A stretch of 64,000 nt of DNA from Hymenobacter lapidarius (lineage in GTDB: Bacteria; Bacteroidota; Bacteroidia; Cytophagales; Hymenobacteraceae): positions 1 through 64,000 of the forward strand of contig NZ_MDZB01000131.1 in assembly GCF_001816145.1 (NCBI RefSeq), written 5' to 3'. The notes beneath the pieces were generated by a model. The model worked only from the letters and a program-made list of their open reading frames with translations, had not been told where the DNA came from and did no database searches. Positions 27,327 to 36,412 of this stretch are shown one piece after another. The first letter of the stretch is position 1. Each line of letters begins with the position of its first letter. Position numbers and translations under genes: made by a program.

Positions 27327-27695
27327 ATGGAACGCCTAACTCAGCCCGAAGAAGATGCCCTGCGCGTGCTCTGGCCCCTGCCCAGCGGGGGCTTCGTGAA
27401 GGAAATACTGGAGGGCCTGCCCGCGCCGCGCCCGCCCTACACCACGCTGGCCAGCACGCTCCGCAACCTGGAGCGCAAAGGCTTCGTGCGCGCCGAGAAG
27501 CTGGGCAATTCGTACCGCTTCGTCCCCCTGATTTCGGCCGACGACTACCAGCGCCGCTCGCTGGGCACGCTGGTGCAGCAGCACTTTCAGAATTCCTACA
27601 AAGACCTGGTGTCGTTTTTCGCGCAGGAGGAGAAAGTCAGCGCCGCTGATTTGCAGGAGATTATCAAGCTCATCGAAAGCAAAAAAGCCCAGTAG
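27327..27695 (+). CDS. BlaI/MecI-type transcriptional repressor
   Basis: A 122-residue winged-helix protein of the BlaI/MecI/CopY family. It opens with LTQPEEDALRVLWPL and contains the recognition region PPYTTLASTLRNLERKGFVRAEKLGNSYRFVPL, both typical. The C-terminal helical part (VQQHFQNSYKDLVSFFAQ) is the dimerisation region cleaved in BlaI relatives. It is followed 2 bases later by the M56 sensor gene, the usual pairing. Two matching dyads upstream are likely operators. In Bacteroidota such pairs often control envelope or TonB-related genes rather than beta-lactamase. Confidence 0.92.
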   Translation: MERLTQPEEDALRVLWPLPSGGFVKEILEGLPAPRPPYTTLASTLRNLERKGFVRAEKLGNSYRFVPLISADDYQRRSLGTLVQQHFQNSYKDLVSFFAQEEKVSAADLQEIIKLIESKKAQ

Positions 27696-27697
27696 CC

Positions 27698-29635
27698 ATG
27701 GCACCCACCCTGCTCTACCTGCTGAAGGCCAACGTGGCGCTGCTGCTGTTTGCGGCGGCGTATTTCGGGCTGCTGCGCCGGCTCACGTTTTTCACTCTCA
27801 ATCGTTTTTACCTGCTGTTTGCCCTGGTGTTTTCAGCGGCGTACCCGGTGCTGCCCCTGCCGGCGCTGTTTCCGGAAGCAGCCAGCCTGCCGGTAGCGTT
27901 TACGGTGCTGGCAACCGCTGGCGGGCCAAGCGAGGCGGCTCCGGTGGCGGCGGCGGCGTCCATCGATTGGGAGCATGTGGGCCTGGTGCTGTACGCGGGC
28001 GGCGCGGCGGTGCTGCTGGGCCGGCTGCTGGTGCAGCTGCTCTCGTTGTGGCGGGTGCGGCGCAACTCGCAGGCGGCCGTGCTGCACGGGCAGGCGGTGC
28101 GCACGCTGGCGGGAGCCGTGAGCCCGTTTTCGTTCTGGCAAACCATTTACCTCAACCCGGCCTGGCACCCGGTGCCGGAGCTGGCCGCCGTGCTGCGCCA
28201 CGAGCAGGTGCACGTGCAGCAGTGGCACACCCTGGATGTGCTGCTGGCCCAGGTGGCGCAGGCCCTGGCCTGGTGCAACCCCGCCGCGTGGCTGCTGCGC
28301 CGCGCCCTACTCGATAACCTGGAGTACCTGGCCGACCACGCCGCCCTGCAAACCGGCCTCGACCGCCGGGCCTACCAATACAGCCTGCTGCGCCTCAGCC
28401 ACGGCGTGGCCGGGCCTTCCCTCGTTTCTCATTTCACATTTCCTACCCTCAAAAACCGCGTTGCCATGATGAATACTCCGCTTTCTTCGACCGGGCAGTT
28501 GACCCGCTACATTGTGGCCGGGCCACTGGTGCTGGCCGTGGCGCTCGGCTTCTCGGCGGCGCAAGCGCAGGGCGCCGGGCCAAAGGTGCCCGTGGGAACA
28601 GCTACCGCAGCTACTGCAGTAGAGCCAGTAGGCTTATCTAGGGTCTATTATCTTGATGGGAAGCCAACTACCCTGAGGGGCAAAGATGATTTATTTGGCG
28701 ATGTAGCCACGATGAAGATTCTCAAAGACGCCCAGGTGCAGCAGGTGCTGGGAAATGGCGTGGACGCAGACTGGGCGATAATGATTACGACCAATAAAAA
28801 CCGTAACCGGGCCGATTTGCTGGCCCTGAACGCAAAAGTGGACGCAGCCGGGGCACTGGATACCAAGTTCAAGCTCGGACCCGCCGTTGACCCTGCCAAA
28901 CACCAGCTGCCCGCTGGCATCAAGGCCTACATTGCCAAAACCTATCCGAACGCCAAGCTGGTGAGCTGGGCCATCAGCGAGAAACCCAGCGCTAAGGCCC
29001 CTTTCGTTAAATACCTGGCCGCCGTTAAAGAGGACGACCGGCGCGTTCAGCTGTATTTCAATGAAGCTGAGCAGCCCGTGCAAGTGGCAAAACCCACCAG
29101 TCAACGCCAAGAGCCCGCCTCGGCCACCGAAGCGGTTGTTGCAAAAGCCCTCTCGGCCTCGCCGGGTCAGGCGGCCGGCACACCGCCAATCGTCTATGTC
29201 GACGGGAAGCGGACCACTACTGACATTAATGCCATCAGCCCCAGCAGCATTGCTTCCATCAGCGTGCTCAAGGGCGAGAGCGCCCGGCAGCTGGCCGGCG
29301 ACGCCGGCGCCGAAGGTGTCATCCTTATAACTACCAAGGAAAACCAGGACGCGCCCGAGGTGCAGGCTTTCAACGCGAAATACGGAGCAGCAGCACCAGC
29401 ACCAGCCGTGGCCGAAACGCCCAAAAGCGTGGCCTACCTGGCGCCCGAGGCGCTGCTTTACATCACCAAAACGTACCCGGGTGCCCGGCTGCTGGGCGTG
29501 AGCGAAGTGCCTGGCGTCAATGGTGGGGCAACGCGCTACCAGGCCGAGATTGTGCTGGGCCGGCGTCCAGGCTATCTGCTGTTCGATGCGCAGGGGAAAT
29601 TTATCTCTGATTCGTATACTTCGAACGCTCGCTGA
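27698..29635 (+). CDS. M56 (BlaR1-like) membrane peptidase with TonB-plug-like tail
   Basis: A 645-residue protein. The N-terminal third is a BlaR1/MecR1-type membrane peptidase: hydrophobic helices, then HEQVH near residues 168-172 in RHEQVHVQQWHTLD, and a later helix near 270-290. The C-terminal part is not a beta-lactam sensor. It has a PepSY-like stretch (LPAGIKAYIAKTYPNAKLVSW) and two segments resembling TonB-dependent receptor plug sequence (for example PSSIASISVLKGESARQLAG followed by GVILITTKE). Signal received is unknown. It probably cleaves or inactivates the adjacent repressor. A terminator follows. Confidence 0.88.
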   Translation: MAPTLLYLLKANVALLLFAAAYFGLLRRLTFFTLNRFYLLFALVFSAAYPVLPLPALFPEAASLPVAFTVLATAGGPSEAAPVAAAASIDWEHVGLVLYAGGAAVLLGRLLVQLLSLWRVRRNSQAAVLHGQAVRTLAGAVSPFSFWQTIYLNPAWHPVPELAAVLRHEQVHVQQWHTLDVLLAQVAQALAWCNPAAWLLRRALLDNLEYLADHAALQTGLDRRAYQYSLLRLSHGVAGPSLVSHFTFPTLKNRVAMMNTPLSSTGQLTRYIVAGPLVLAVALGFSAAQAQGAGPKVPVGTATAATAVEPVGLSRVYYLDGKPTTLRGKDDLFGDVATMKILKDAQVQQVLGNGVDADWAIMITTNKNRNRADLLALNAKVDAAGALDTKFKLGPAVDPAKHQLPAGIKAYIAKTYPNAKLVSWAISEKPSAKAPFVKYLAAVKEDDRRVQLYFNEAEQPVQVAKPTSQRQEPASATEAVVAKALSASPGQAAGTPPIVYVDGKRTTTDINAISPSSIASISVLKGESARQLAGDAGAEGVILITTKENQDAPEVQAFNAKYGAAAPAPAVAETPKSVAYLAPEALLYITKTYPGARLLGVSEVPGVNGGATRYQAEIVLGRRPGYLLFDAQGKFISDSYTSNAR

Positions 29636-29663
29636 CCTCCGCACTTTGCCAGGTTGTAATTTT

Positions 29664-29702
29664 ACAAAAAAGCCGCTGCTGTTAAAAGAGCGGCTTTTTT
29701 GT
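29664..29702. terminator. Terminator after the M56 gene
   Basis: A 14-bp stem, ACAAAAAAGCCGCT with AGCGGCTTTTTTGT, and an 11-base loop. Confidence 0.9.
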
Positions 29703-29769
29703 GCCTTTGCTTCATTCCGGGCCCCGGCTTCTTTCTACTTTGCGCCTGCAAACCCGTCTTTCCATCTTT

Positions 29770-31866
29770 ATGAACAAATTGCACTTGCACCCTTGGTTAG
29801 CGGCAGGCACGCTGGCCTTGGCCAGCTGCGCCGGCACCAAGCTCGCTCCCGTGGCCACCACGCCAACCGCGGCGGTTGCCGCAACTCCGGCCGACCCGGC
29901 TGGCGTGGGCCTCGACATGGCCGACCTGGACCGCACGGTGAACCCCTGCGATGACTTTTTTCAGTTTTCGGGCGGCAATTGGTTGAAGAGTAACCCCGTG
30001 CCGAGCTACGCCAGCAGCTGGGGGCCGCGCAACCTGCTGGGCAACCGCACGCAGGAAACGCTGCGCCGCATTCTGGAAGATGCTGCGGCCAACCGCACGG
30101 CCGCGCCCGGCAGCAACGCCCAGAAAGTAGGCGATTTTTACGCCGCCGCCATGGACACAGTGGCTATTGAAAAGGCTGGCATCGGGCCACTGAAACCGGA
30201 GCTGGACCGGTTGGCGGCCGTGCGCGACAAGGCCGCGCTGCGTGCTGCCATGGTGCACCTGCAGGAGCTGGGAACTGGCATTTTCTTCCGCGGCGGGGTG
30301 GAAGTGGACGAGAAAAAGACCACCGAATACGCCGTGCAGCTCAACCAAGGCGGCCTGACCTTGCCGGACCGGGATTTCTATTTCAAAAACGACGCGCGGA
30401 CCGAGAAGGTGAAAACTGCCTACCGGACCTACATGACGGAGGTGTTTGGGCTGCTGGGCGACGCCCCGGCCGTGGCCCGGCGCAACGCCGCCACCGTGGA
30501 GCGCCTTGAAACCCGGCTGGCCAGGGCCTCCCGGACCCGCGTGGAGCTACGCGACCCACAGTCGAACTACAACAAGATGACCGTGGCGGCGGCTCAGAAG
30601 CGCTACCCCGCCCTCGACCCCAAAAAGCTGCTGGCCGATATGCAGCTCAGCAAGGCCCAGGAAATCATCCTCGGCCAGCCCGCGTTTTTTGATGAGGTGA
30701 ACGCCGTGCTGAAGACCGAGCCGCTGGCTGACCTCAAAACCTACATGCGCTGGCATCTGGTGCGGTCTTTCGCCTCCGCCCTGCCCAGCGCCTACGCCGA
30801 TGCGGCCTTCCGCTACGGCCAGGCCCAGACCGGTGCCAAGCAGCAGGCCGCCCGATGGAAACGCATGCAAACAGCCACTGACCAAACGTTGGGTGAAGCC
30901 TTCGGCCAGCTTTACGTGGACCAGGCGTTTCCGCCCGCCGCCAAGGCCAAGGCCCTGGAAATGGTGGCCAACATCAAGGTGAGCATGGCCGAGCACATTC
31001 AGAACAACACCTGGATGAGCGCACCCACCAAAGCCGAGGCGCTGAAGAAGCTGAACGCGCTGCGCGTGAAAATCGGCTATCCCGACGTGTGGAAGGACTA
31101 TTCGGCCCTGAGCATCGGCCGGGAGAGCTACCTGAAAAACGTGCTGGCCGCTCGGCTGTGGAACAACAAGCGCGAGACCGCCAAATTTGGCGGTCCGATA
31201 GACCGCAACGAGTGGGGCATGACGCCGCCCACCATCAACGCATACTACAACCCGCCGCTGAACGAAATCGTGTTTCCGGCCGGCTACCTGCAGCCGCCGT
31301 TCTTCGACCCCAAGGCCGACGACGCCATCAACTACGGCGCCATTGGCGGGGTGATGGGCCACGAAATAACCCACGGCTTCGACGACCAGGGCCGGCAGTA
31401 CGACTCCGAGGGCAACCTGCGCGACTGGTGGAAGCCCGCCGACGCGGCCGAGTTCACGAAGCGCGCCAACGTGGTGGGCCAGCAGTACGACGCCTTCTCG
31501 CCCCTCGACTCGGTGCACGTGAACGGCAAGCTGACCATGGGCGAGAACCTGGCCGATTTTGCCGGCCTCACCGTGGTGTACGGCGCCCTGCAGAAGCAAT
31601 TGCAGCAGCGCTACGGCAACGGCCCGCGCCCGAAATACGACGGCTTCACGCCCGAGCAGCGCTACTTCTTGAGCTGGGCCCAGCTGCGCCGCACCAACAT
31701 TCGCCCCGAGGCATTGCGCCAGCAAATCCTGACGGACCCGCACTCGCCGGGCCAGTACCGCACCATTGGCCCGTTGATGAACATGCCGCAATTCCAGGCT
31801 GCCTTTGGGTGCAAGGAGGGCGACAAAATGATTCGCAGCACGACGGACCGGGCTGTAATTTGGTAG
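29770..31866 (+). CDS. M13 family zinc metallopeptidase (lipoprotein)
   Basis: A 698-residue endopeptidase of the neprilysin/PepO family. The start at 29770 gives MNKLHLHPWLAAGTLALASC, a signal with lipobox, so it is exported and lipidated. The family opening DRTVNPCDDFFQFSGGNWLK is present. The zinc site is HEITH near residue 530 in GVMGHEITHGFDDQGRQYD, and the third ligand lies in the downstream GENLADFAG motif. The substrate-binding NAYYNPPLNEIVFPAG precedes it. Length is normal. A TACTTTG element about 30 bases upstream may be its -7 box. A terminator follows at 31940. Confidence 0.93.
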   Translation: MNKLHLHPWLAAGTLALASCAGTKLAPVATTPTAAVAATPADPAGVGLDMADLDRTVNPCDDFFQFSGGNWLKSNPVPSYASSWGPRNLLGNRTQETLRRILEDAAANRTAAPGSNAQKVGDFYAAAMDTVAIEKAGIGPLKPELDRLAAVRDKAALRAAMVHLQELGTGIFFRGGVEVDEKKTTEYAVQLNQGGLTLPDRDFYFKNDARTEKVKTAYRTYMTEVFGLLGDAPAVARRNAATVERLETRLARASRTRVELRDPQSNYNKMTVAAAQKRYPALDPKKLLADMQLSKAQEIILGQPAFFDEVNAVLKTEPLADLKTYMRWHLVRSFASALPSAYADAAFRYGQAQTGAKQQAARWKRMQTATDQTLGEAFGQLYVDQAFPPAAKAKALEMVANIKVSMAEHIQNNTWMSAPTKAEALKKLNALRVKIGYPDVWKDYSALSIGRESYLKNVLAARLWNNKRETAKFGGPIDRNEWGMTPPTINAYYNPPLNEIVFPAGYLQPPFFDPKADDAINYGAIGGVMGHEITHGFDDQGRQYDSEGNLRDWWKPADAAEFTKRANVVGQQYDAFSPLDSVHVNGKLTMGENLADFAGLTVVYGALQKQLQQRYGNGPRPKYDGFTPEQRYFLSWAQLRRTNIRPEALRQQILTDPHSPGQYRTIGPLMNMPQFQAAFGCKEGDKMIRSTTDRAVIW

Positions 31867-31939
31867 AGCAATTAAATGTGATGATGCATTGAAGGAGCTT
31901 TTGGCACCACAACCGATAGCACACCACACACTAAAGCAC

Positions 31940-31976
31940 AAAAAAGAGGCCTTACTATACATGAGGCCTCTTTTTT
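31940..31976. terminator. Terminator, convergent genes
   Basis: A 13-bp stem, AAAAAAGAGGCCT with AGGCCTCTTTTTT, and an 11-base loop, between the M13 peptidase and the aromatic operon ending from the other side. Confidence 0.9.
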
Positions 31977-32063
31977 ATATACTATTAGTACAAACCGAGC
32001 ACAAGACACCTGTTACGCAGGCGCGTCTCGACTATTCTCGGCGTGACGTCCTCTCTTGTCGGT

Positions 32064-33145
32064 TTAGCCTTCCATCACCTTATTCTGGTGGCCAATGGAC
32101 TCCAAGTGCACTGCTGCCAGGTACTGCTCCACAAAATCGGTGGAAAGGCCTACTGACTGGCCCTGGCGGATGGCGCGCTCCAGCACCTCGTTCCAGCGGG
32201 CGGTTTGCAGGATGGTGATGTCGTTTTCCTTTTTGTACTGCCCGATTTTCTCGGCCACGGCCATGCGGCGCCCCAACAGCTGCATCACTTCGGCATCGAG
32301 CTGATTGATTTGCTCGCGGAAGCTGGCCAGGGCCGTCAGGAACTCGCGCTCGTTGGTGGTTTCGTGGCGCCACACCAGGCCTTCAATCAGGTCGCGCAGC
32401 ACTTCCGGGGTGATTTGCTGCTTGGCGTCGCTCCAGGCGTTGTCGGGGTCGATGTGGCTTTCAATCATGTTGCCGTCGAAGCCCAGGTTGAGGGCCTGCT
32501 GGGCCACGGCGACCAGCGTGTCGCGCCGGCCACAGATGTGGCTGGGGTCGCAGAGCAGCGGCATTTCGGGCATACGGCGCTTCATCTCAATGGGCAGGTG
32601 CCACATTGGCGCGTTGCGGAAATCGGTGTTGCCGTAGCTCGAAAAGCCGCGGTGAATGAGGCCTACGTGCTGCAAACCGGCTTTTTGCAGCGCTCGACGG
32701 CGCCCACCCACAGCTCCAGCTCGGGGTGAATGGGGTTTTTTACCAGCACGGGCACGTCCACGCCGCGCAGGGCATTAGCAATTTCCTGCACCGAAAACGG
32801 GTTGCCGGTGGTGCGCGCGCCCACCCACAAAATATCCACGCCGAAGGCCAGGCAGTCCTCCACGTGCTTGGCGGTGGCTACTTCCACGGCGATGGGCAGG
32901 CCGGTGAGCTCGCTGGCTTTTTTCAGCCACGGCAGGCCCTTGGTACCCACGCCCTCAAACATGCCGGGCTTGGTGCGCGGCTTCCAGATGCCGGCGCGCA
33001 GGGCCTGCACCTTGCCGGTGGCGGCCAGCCGCTGGCAGGTATCGAGCACTTGTTCTTCGGTTTCGGCCGAGCAGGGGCCCGAAATGAGGAAAGGCTTGTC
33101 GTCGGGCTGCCGGTTGAACAGCGCGGATTTCATCGTTGGTATCAT
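32064..33145 (-). pseudogene. DAHP synthase/chorismate mutase, frameshifted
   Basis: This is the bifunctional enzyme of Bacteroidota: an AroG/KDPG-type DAHP synthase (FLISGPCSAETEEQ, WKPRTKPGMFEG, WVGARTTGNPFSVQEI) followed by a type II chorismate mutase domain (LDAEVMQLLGRRMAVAEKIG). The frame breaks at about 32689-32693: VKNPIHPELELWVGAVER runs to a stop, while LQKAGLQHVGLIHRGFSSYG continues in another frame. Restoring one C (CGCCTGCAAAA for CGCTGCAAAA) gives about 360 residues, the usual length. Both active sites are otherwise intact. It is the last gene of the pheA operon. Since this is a biosynthetic key step, a sequencing indel is a real possibility. The start at 33145 or 33133 fits. 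Confidence 0.92.
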
Positions 33146-33208
33146 GGGATTGGGATTGTTTAGTTTTAGTTGATTGTAGCAGCCAGTGATGACAGGCATT
33201 GCATTAAA

Positions 33209-33286
33209 CATGCTGAGCGAAGCGTCCTATTGCTACGGAACGAGGCATCGCAACGTGATAAGATGCTTCGCTGCGCTCAGCATGAC
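33209..33286. repeat. Dispersed palindromic repeat, copy 4
   Basis: A shorter variant: arms CATGCTGAGCGAAGCGTC and GATGCTTCGCTGCGCTCAGC (then ATGAC). It lies between tyrA and the DAHP synthase gene, inside the operon. Confidence 0.8.
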
Positions 33287-33289
33287 AGT

Positions 33290-34135
33290 TCACGGCAGAA
33301 TTTTGCCAATGTGATTCGCTAGCTGGATTTGCTCGGTTAGCCCAGCGTAATCCTCGCGCGCCAGCAAGTCGCGCAGGTGCTGGAGTTGGTACAGATGCTC
33401 ATCCAGCACATCGAGCACATTCAGCCGGTTTTGGCGAAAAATGGGCACCCAGGTTGCCGGAGAGCTTTTGGCCAGGCGCACCGTGGACTCGAAGCCACCG
33501 CTGGCGAGGTCGAAGATGCGCTGTTCTTCCTTCTCTTTTTCCAGCACCGTGAGGGCCAGGGCAAAGGAGGAGATGTGCGAGATGTGCGACACGTACGCCG
33601 TGTGCAGGTCGTGGGCGGCACCGTCGAGGTAGAGCAGGCGCATGGGCAGCGCGTGAAACAGTTGCTCCACCACGCGCACGGCGTCGGCGTCGCTGTTAGC
33701 GGTGTCGCACAGCACCACCGTTTTGCCCTCAAACAGGCCGTTTATGGCAGCTTCGGGGCCGGAATGCTCGGTACCGGCCATGGGGTGCACGGCCACGAAG
33801 CGGCCCCGGTTGGGGTGCTGGGCCACGGCCGTCAGCAGCGCCTGCTTGGTAGAACCTACGTCGATGACGACCTGGTGCGCGGCTACGGCATCGAGCACGG
33901 GCGGCAGCACGGCCACCATGGCGTCCATGGGCACAGCCACCACAATTAAATCGGCACGGCGCACGGCGGTGGCCAGGTCGGCTTCTATTTCATCGACCAG
34001 GCCCAGCTCCAGGGCGCGGCGGGCGTGAGGCTCGCTGGCTTCCACCCCCACGAGGCGGTGCGCCAGGCCGTGGTGACGCAGGCTGAGCGCCAGCGAGCCA
34101 CCGATGAGGCCCAGACCGATAATGGTAACGTTCAT
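33290..34135 (-). CDS. tyrA: Prephenate dehydrogenase
   Basis: A 281-residue NAD(P)-dependent enzyme that converts prephenate to 4-hydroxyphenylpyruvate for tyrosine. The N-terminal Rossmann motif is IIGLGLIGGSLALSLR. The family segments DVGSTKQALL, AVHPMAGTEHSGPEAA and SHISHISSFALAL are all visible. Length is typical for a monofunctional TyrA. It lies between the aminotransferase and DAHP synthase genes, with a palindromic repeat on each side, and is expected to be controlled by the attenuators upstream of pheA. Confidence 0.95.
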   Translation of the reverse strand: MNVTIIGLGLIGGSLALSLRHHGLAHRLVGVEASEPHARRALELGLVDEIEADLATAVRRADLIVVAVPMDAMVAVLPPVLDAVAAHQVVIDVGSTKQALLTAVAQHPNRGRFVAVHPMAGTEHSGPEAAINGLFEGKTVVLCDTANSDADAVRVVEQLFHALPMRLLYLDGAAHDLHTAYVSHISHISSFALALTVLEKEKEEQRIFDLASGGFESTVRLAKSSPATWVPIFRQNRLNVLDVLDEHLYQLQHLRDLLAREDYAGLTEQIQLANHIGKILP

Positions 34136-34163
34136 GTCGTTTGGTGATTTTTACACTAAAAAG

Positions 34164-34265
34164 AACCGTCATGCTGAGCGTAGCCGAAGCATCTCTACCG
34201 CTTCGTTGGATCAGCATTGGTTACTACTGCGGTAAAGATGCTTCGGCAAGCTCAGCATGACGGTT
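34164..34265. repeat. Dispersed palindromic repeat, copy 5
   Basis: The arms AACCGTCATGCTGAGCGTAG and GCTCAGCATGACGGTT enclose the usual GAAGCATCTCTACCGC core. It lies between the aminotransferase and tyrA genes, inside the operon, and ends only a base or two before the aminotransferase stop codon. Confidence 0.88.
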
Positions 34266-34266
34266 C

Positions 34267-35451
34267 CTATTGATTTCGAACCCTTTCCAGCGCTTCGCGC
34301 AGTACCGTTTCGGGCTGGCAGAGGCTGGCGCGCACATATCCATTCCCATTGCTGCCGAAGATGCCGCCCGGCGTGAGAAACACCCGGGCCTGGGCCAGCA
34401 CGGCATCGCTCAGGGCGTAGCCATCGGCGAATTCGGCAGGCGTGGCGGCCCAGATAAACAGGCCTACCTGGCCCGGCGCGGGGTCGCAGCCCAGGGCGCG
34501 CAGCAACTCCACCACCAGCTCGCGCCGGGCGCGGTAGGTAGCGTTAAGCTCCGTAAACCAGTCGGGTCCCAGTGCCAGGGCCGCTACCGCGGCCTGCTGC
34601 ACCCCCAGGAACATGCCCGAATCCATGTTGCTTTTGAAACGGAGTACGTCGGCCAGCAAGTCGGCGCGGCCCATGAGCATGCCCACGCGCCAGCCGGCCA
34701 GGTTGTGCGATTTGCTCAGCGAGTTCAACTCAAGGGCTACCTCGCGGGCGCCGGGCACGGCCAGCAGGCTGATGGGCGGCGTTTCATTGAGAATAAAGCC
34801 GTAGGGATTGTCGTGCACCAGCAGAATTTGGTGCTGCCGGGCAAAGGCCACGAGGCGCGTAAGAAAGGGCAGGTCGGCGGCTGTGCCGGTGGGCATGTGC
34901 GGGTAGTTCACCAGCATCAGCTTCACCCGCGAGAGGTCGGTGTGAGCCAGCGCCTCCAAATCGGGCAGCCAGCCCGTGGCGGCCGTGAGGTCGTACTCGC
35001 GCGCTTCGGACCCGCATATTTCGGCCACGGCGCGGTAGGTAGGGTAGCCGGGGTTAGGAATCAGCACGGCGTCGCCGGCTTCGAGAAACGTCATGGCTAC
35101 GTGCATCAAGCCCTCTTTAGAACCCAGCAGCGGCATAATCTCGGTGGCCGGGTCCAGGGTCACATCGTAGTGGCGCTGATAGAAATCCGCCATGGCGCCG
35201 CGCAGGGCCGGGGTACCCTGGTAGCCCTGGTAGCCGTGGGCGTTGGGCAGCGCGGCGGTAGCCGTGAGGGCGGCGGTCACGCTGGAGTGAGGCGGCAAAT
35301 CGGGACTGCCGATGCCGAGGTTAATAATATTGGCCCCGGCGGCGTTGAGGGCGGCCAACTCGCGTAGCTTACGCGAGAAGTAGTATTCGCCGGTGTGGGC
35401 CAGGCGGCTGGCAACGGGCACTTGCATTCGAGTTTCTGAAGTAGTCGTCAT
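34267..35451 (-). CDS. PLP-dependent class I/II aminotransferase, aromatic operon
   Basis: A 394-residue fold-type I aminotransferase. The N-terminal substrate segment is IINLGIGSPDLPPHSSV. The PLP-contact motif is LVNYPHMPTG, with H-M where N-P is usual in the family, followed by VHDNPYGFI and the lysine motif LNSLSKSHNLAGWRVGM. It resembles the LL-diaminopimelate/aspartate aminotransferase group. Its position between pheA and tyrA suggests transamination of phenylpyruvate and hydroxyphenylpyruvate to Phe and Tyr. It starts 5 bases after the pheA stop at ATG 35451. Specificity is inferred from context. Confidence 0.9.
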   Translation of the reverse strand: MTTTSETRMQVPVASRLAHTGEYYFSRKLRELAALNAAGANIINLGIGSPDLPPHSSVTAALTATAALPNAHGYQGYQGTPALRGAMADFYQRHYDVTLDPATEIMPLLGSKEGLMHVAMTFLEAGDAVLIPNPGYPTYRAVAEICGSEAREYDLTAATGWLPDLEALAHTDLSRVKLMLVNYPHMPTGTAADLPFLTRLVAFARQHQILLVHDNPYGFILNETPPISLLAVPGAREVALELNSLSKSHNLAGWRVGMLMGRADLLADVLRFKSNMDSGMFLGVQQAAVAALALGPDWFTELNATYRARRELVVELLRALGCDPAPGQVGLFIWAATPAEFADGYALSDAVLAQARVFLTPGGIFGSNGNGYVRASLCQPETVLREALERVRNQ

Positions 35452-35456
35452 GATTT

Positions 35457-36335
35457 TCAAGCCAATTGCGCTGCTATTGAGGCGGCCGGGGTTTCGGTAG
35501 GCGCGGTGCTCCACTGCCCGCGGCGGTAGGTGCCCAGCACACGCAGCTCTTCGGTCACGGCAGCCAAATCTGCCAGTAAAGCATCCAGCTGAGGTATTGC
35601 CTCAAACTCAACATCGGCGTGGAAGCCGTATTGCCAGGGCTGGCTGGGCCGCGGGCACGACTGCAGCTTGCTCAGGTTGAGGCCGTGCGTGGCCACGCGG
35701 GTGAGCACCTGCGCCAGGCTGCCGGGCGCGTGACTGGTGTAGAAATAGAGGGAGGCTTTGTCGGCCTGCGGGTCGGGCTCCACGTCAGTGGTACGCTCCA
35801 GCACCAGGAAACGGGTGTAGTTGTGCGGGTCGTCGTGAATGGCGGGCGCCAGGATTTGGAGGCCAAACTGCTCGGCGGCTTGAGCGCCGGCCACCACGGC
35901 CACGCCGGCCGTGCGGGTTTCGGCCAGCAGCTGGGCGCTGTGGCCGGTGTCGTCGGTTTCCACCAGCTTCCAGTGCGGGTGCTGGTCCAGAAACTCGCCG
36001 CACTGGCGCAGGGCCATGGGGTGCGAGTGCACAGCCTGCACCTGGGCCAACGTAGTGCCGGGCAACGCCAGCAGGTGCTGGTGAATGGGCAAATACACTT
36101 CGCCGGTCACCTGCACGGCGTGGCGCTCCAGCAGCAGGTAGTTGGGCAGGATGCTGCCGGCCAGCGAGTTTTCCATGGCCATCAGGCCGGCCCCGGCGGT
36201 GCCCTTCACCACGTGGGCCACCACTGCGGCGAAGGTGGCGCAGGGCAACAGCGCGGGCGCGGCCCCAAAATACCGGCGAGCGGCCACTTCGTGAAAACTT
36301 CCCTGAAAGCCCTGAATGGAGACGTGCGTGGGCAT
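35457..36335 (-). CDS. pheA: Prephenate dehydratase
   Basis: A 292-residue protein that converts prephenate to phenylpyruvate. The N-terminal catalytic domain begins VSIQGFQGSFHEVAARRYFG and includes GLMAMENSLAGSILPNYLLL and the later DDTGHSAQLLAETR with the conserved threonine. The regulatory ACT domain follows (ASLYFYTSHAPGSLAQVLTRV, LNLSKLQSCPRPSQPWQYGFHADVE), so allosteric inhibition by phenylalanine is expected. There is no fused chorismate mutase; that domain is on the DAHP synthase. The ATG at 36335 is chosen at the conserved start. It is first in its operon, behind two leader-peptide attenuators. Confidence 0.95.
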   Translation of the reverse strand: MPTHVSIQGFQGSFHEVAARRYFGAAPALLPCATFAAVVAHVVKGTAGAGLMAMENSLAGSILPNYLLLERHAVQVTGEVYLPIHQHLLALPGTTLAQVQAVHSHPMALRQCGEFLDQHPHWKLVETDDTGHSAQLLAETRTAGVAVVAGAQAAEQFGLQILAPAIHDDPHNYTRFLVLERTTDVEPDPQADKASLYFYTSHAPGSLAQVLTRVATHGLNLSKLQSCPRPSQPWQYGFHADVEFEAIPQLDALLADLAAVTEELRVLGTYRRGQWSTAPTETPAASIAAQLA

Positions 36336-36360
36336 AACGAGCGTAGGTAAGTGAATGGCA

Positions 36361-36391
36361 ATAAAAAAGGGCCTCCGTTGTGCGGGGCCCT
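36361..36391 (-). terminator. Attenuator terminator T2, directly before pheA
   Basis: On the minus strand the stem AGGGCC/GGCCCT is extended by CGG/CCG with one bulged base, and is followed by TTTTTTAT. It begins about 22 bases after the stop codon of leader 2 and ends about 25 bases before the pheA start. Confidence 0.85.
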
Positions 36392-36412
36392 GGTGTTGTT
36401 GGCAGCGAGTGG

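Noticed and set aside
32680..32700. Programmed ribosomal frameshift in DAHP synthase
   Set aside because: There is no classical X XXY YYZ heptamer in the right phase, and homologues are made as single-frame proteins, so a mutation or sequencing indel is preferred.
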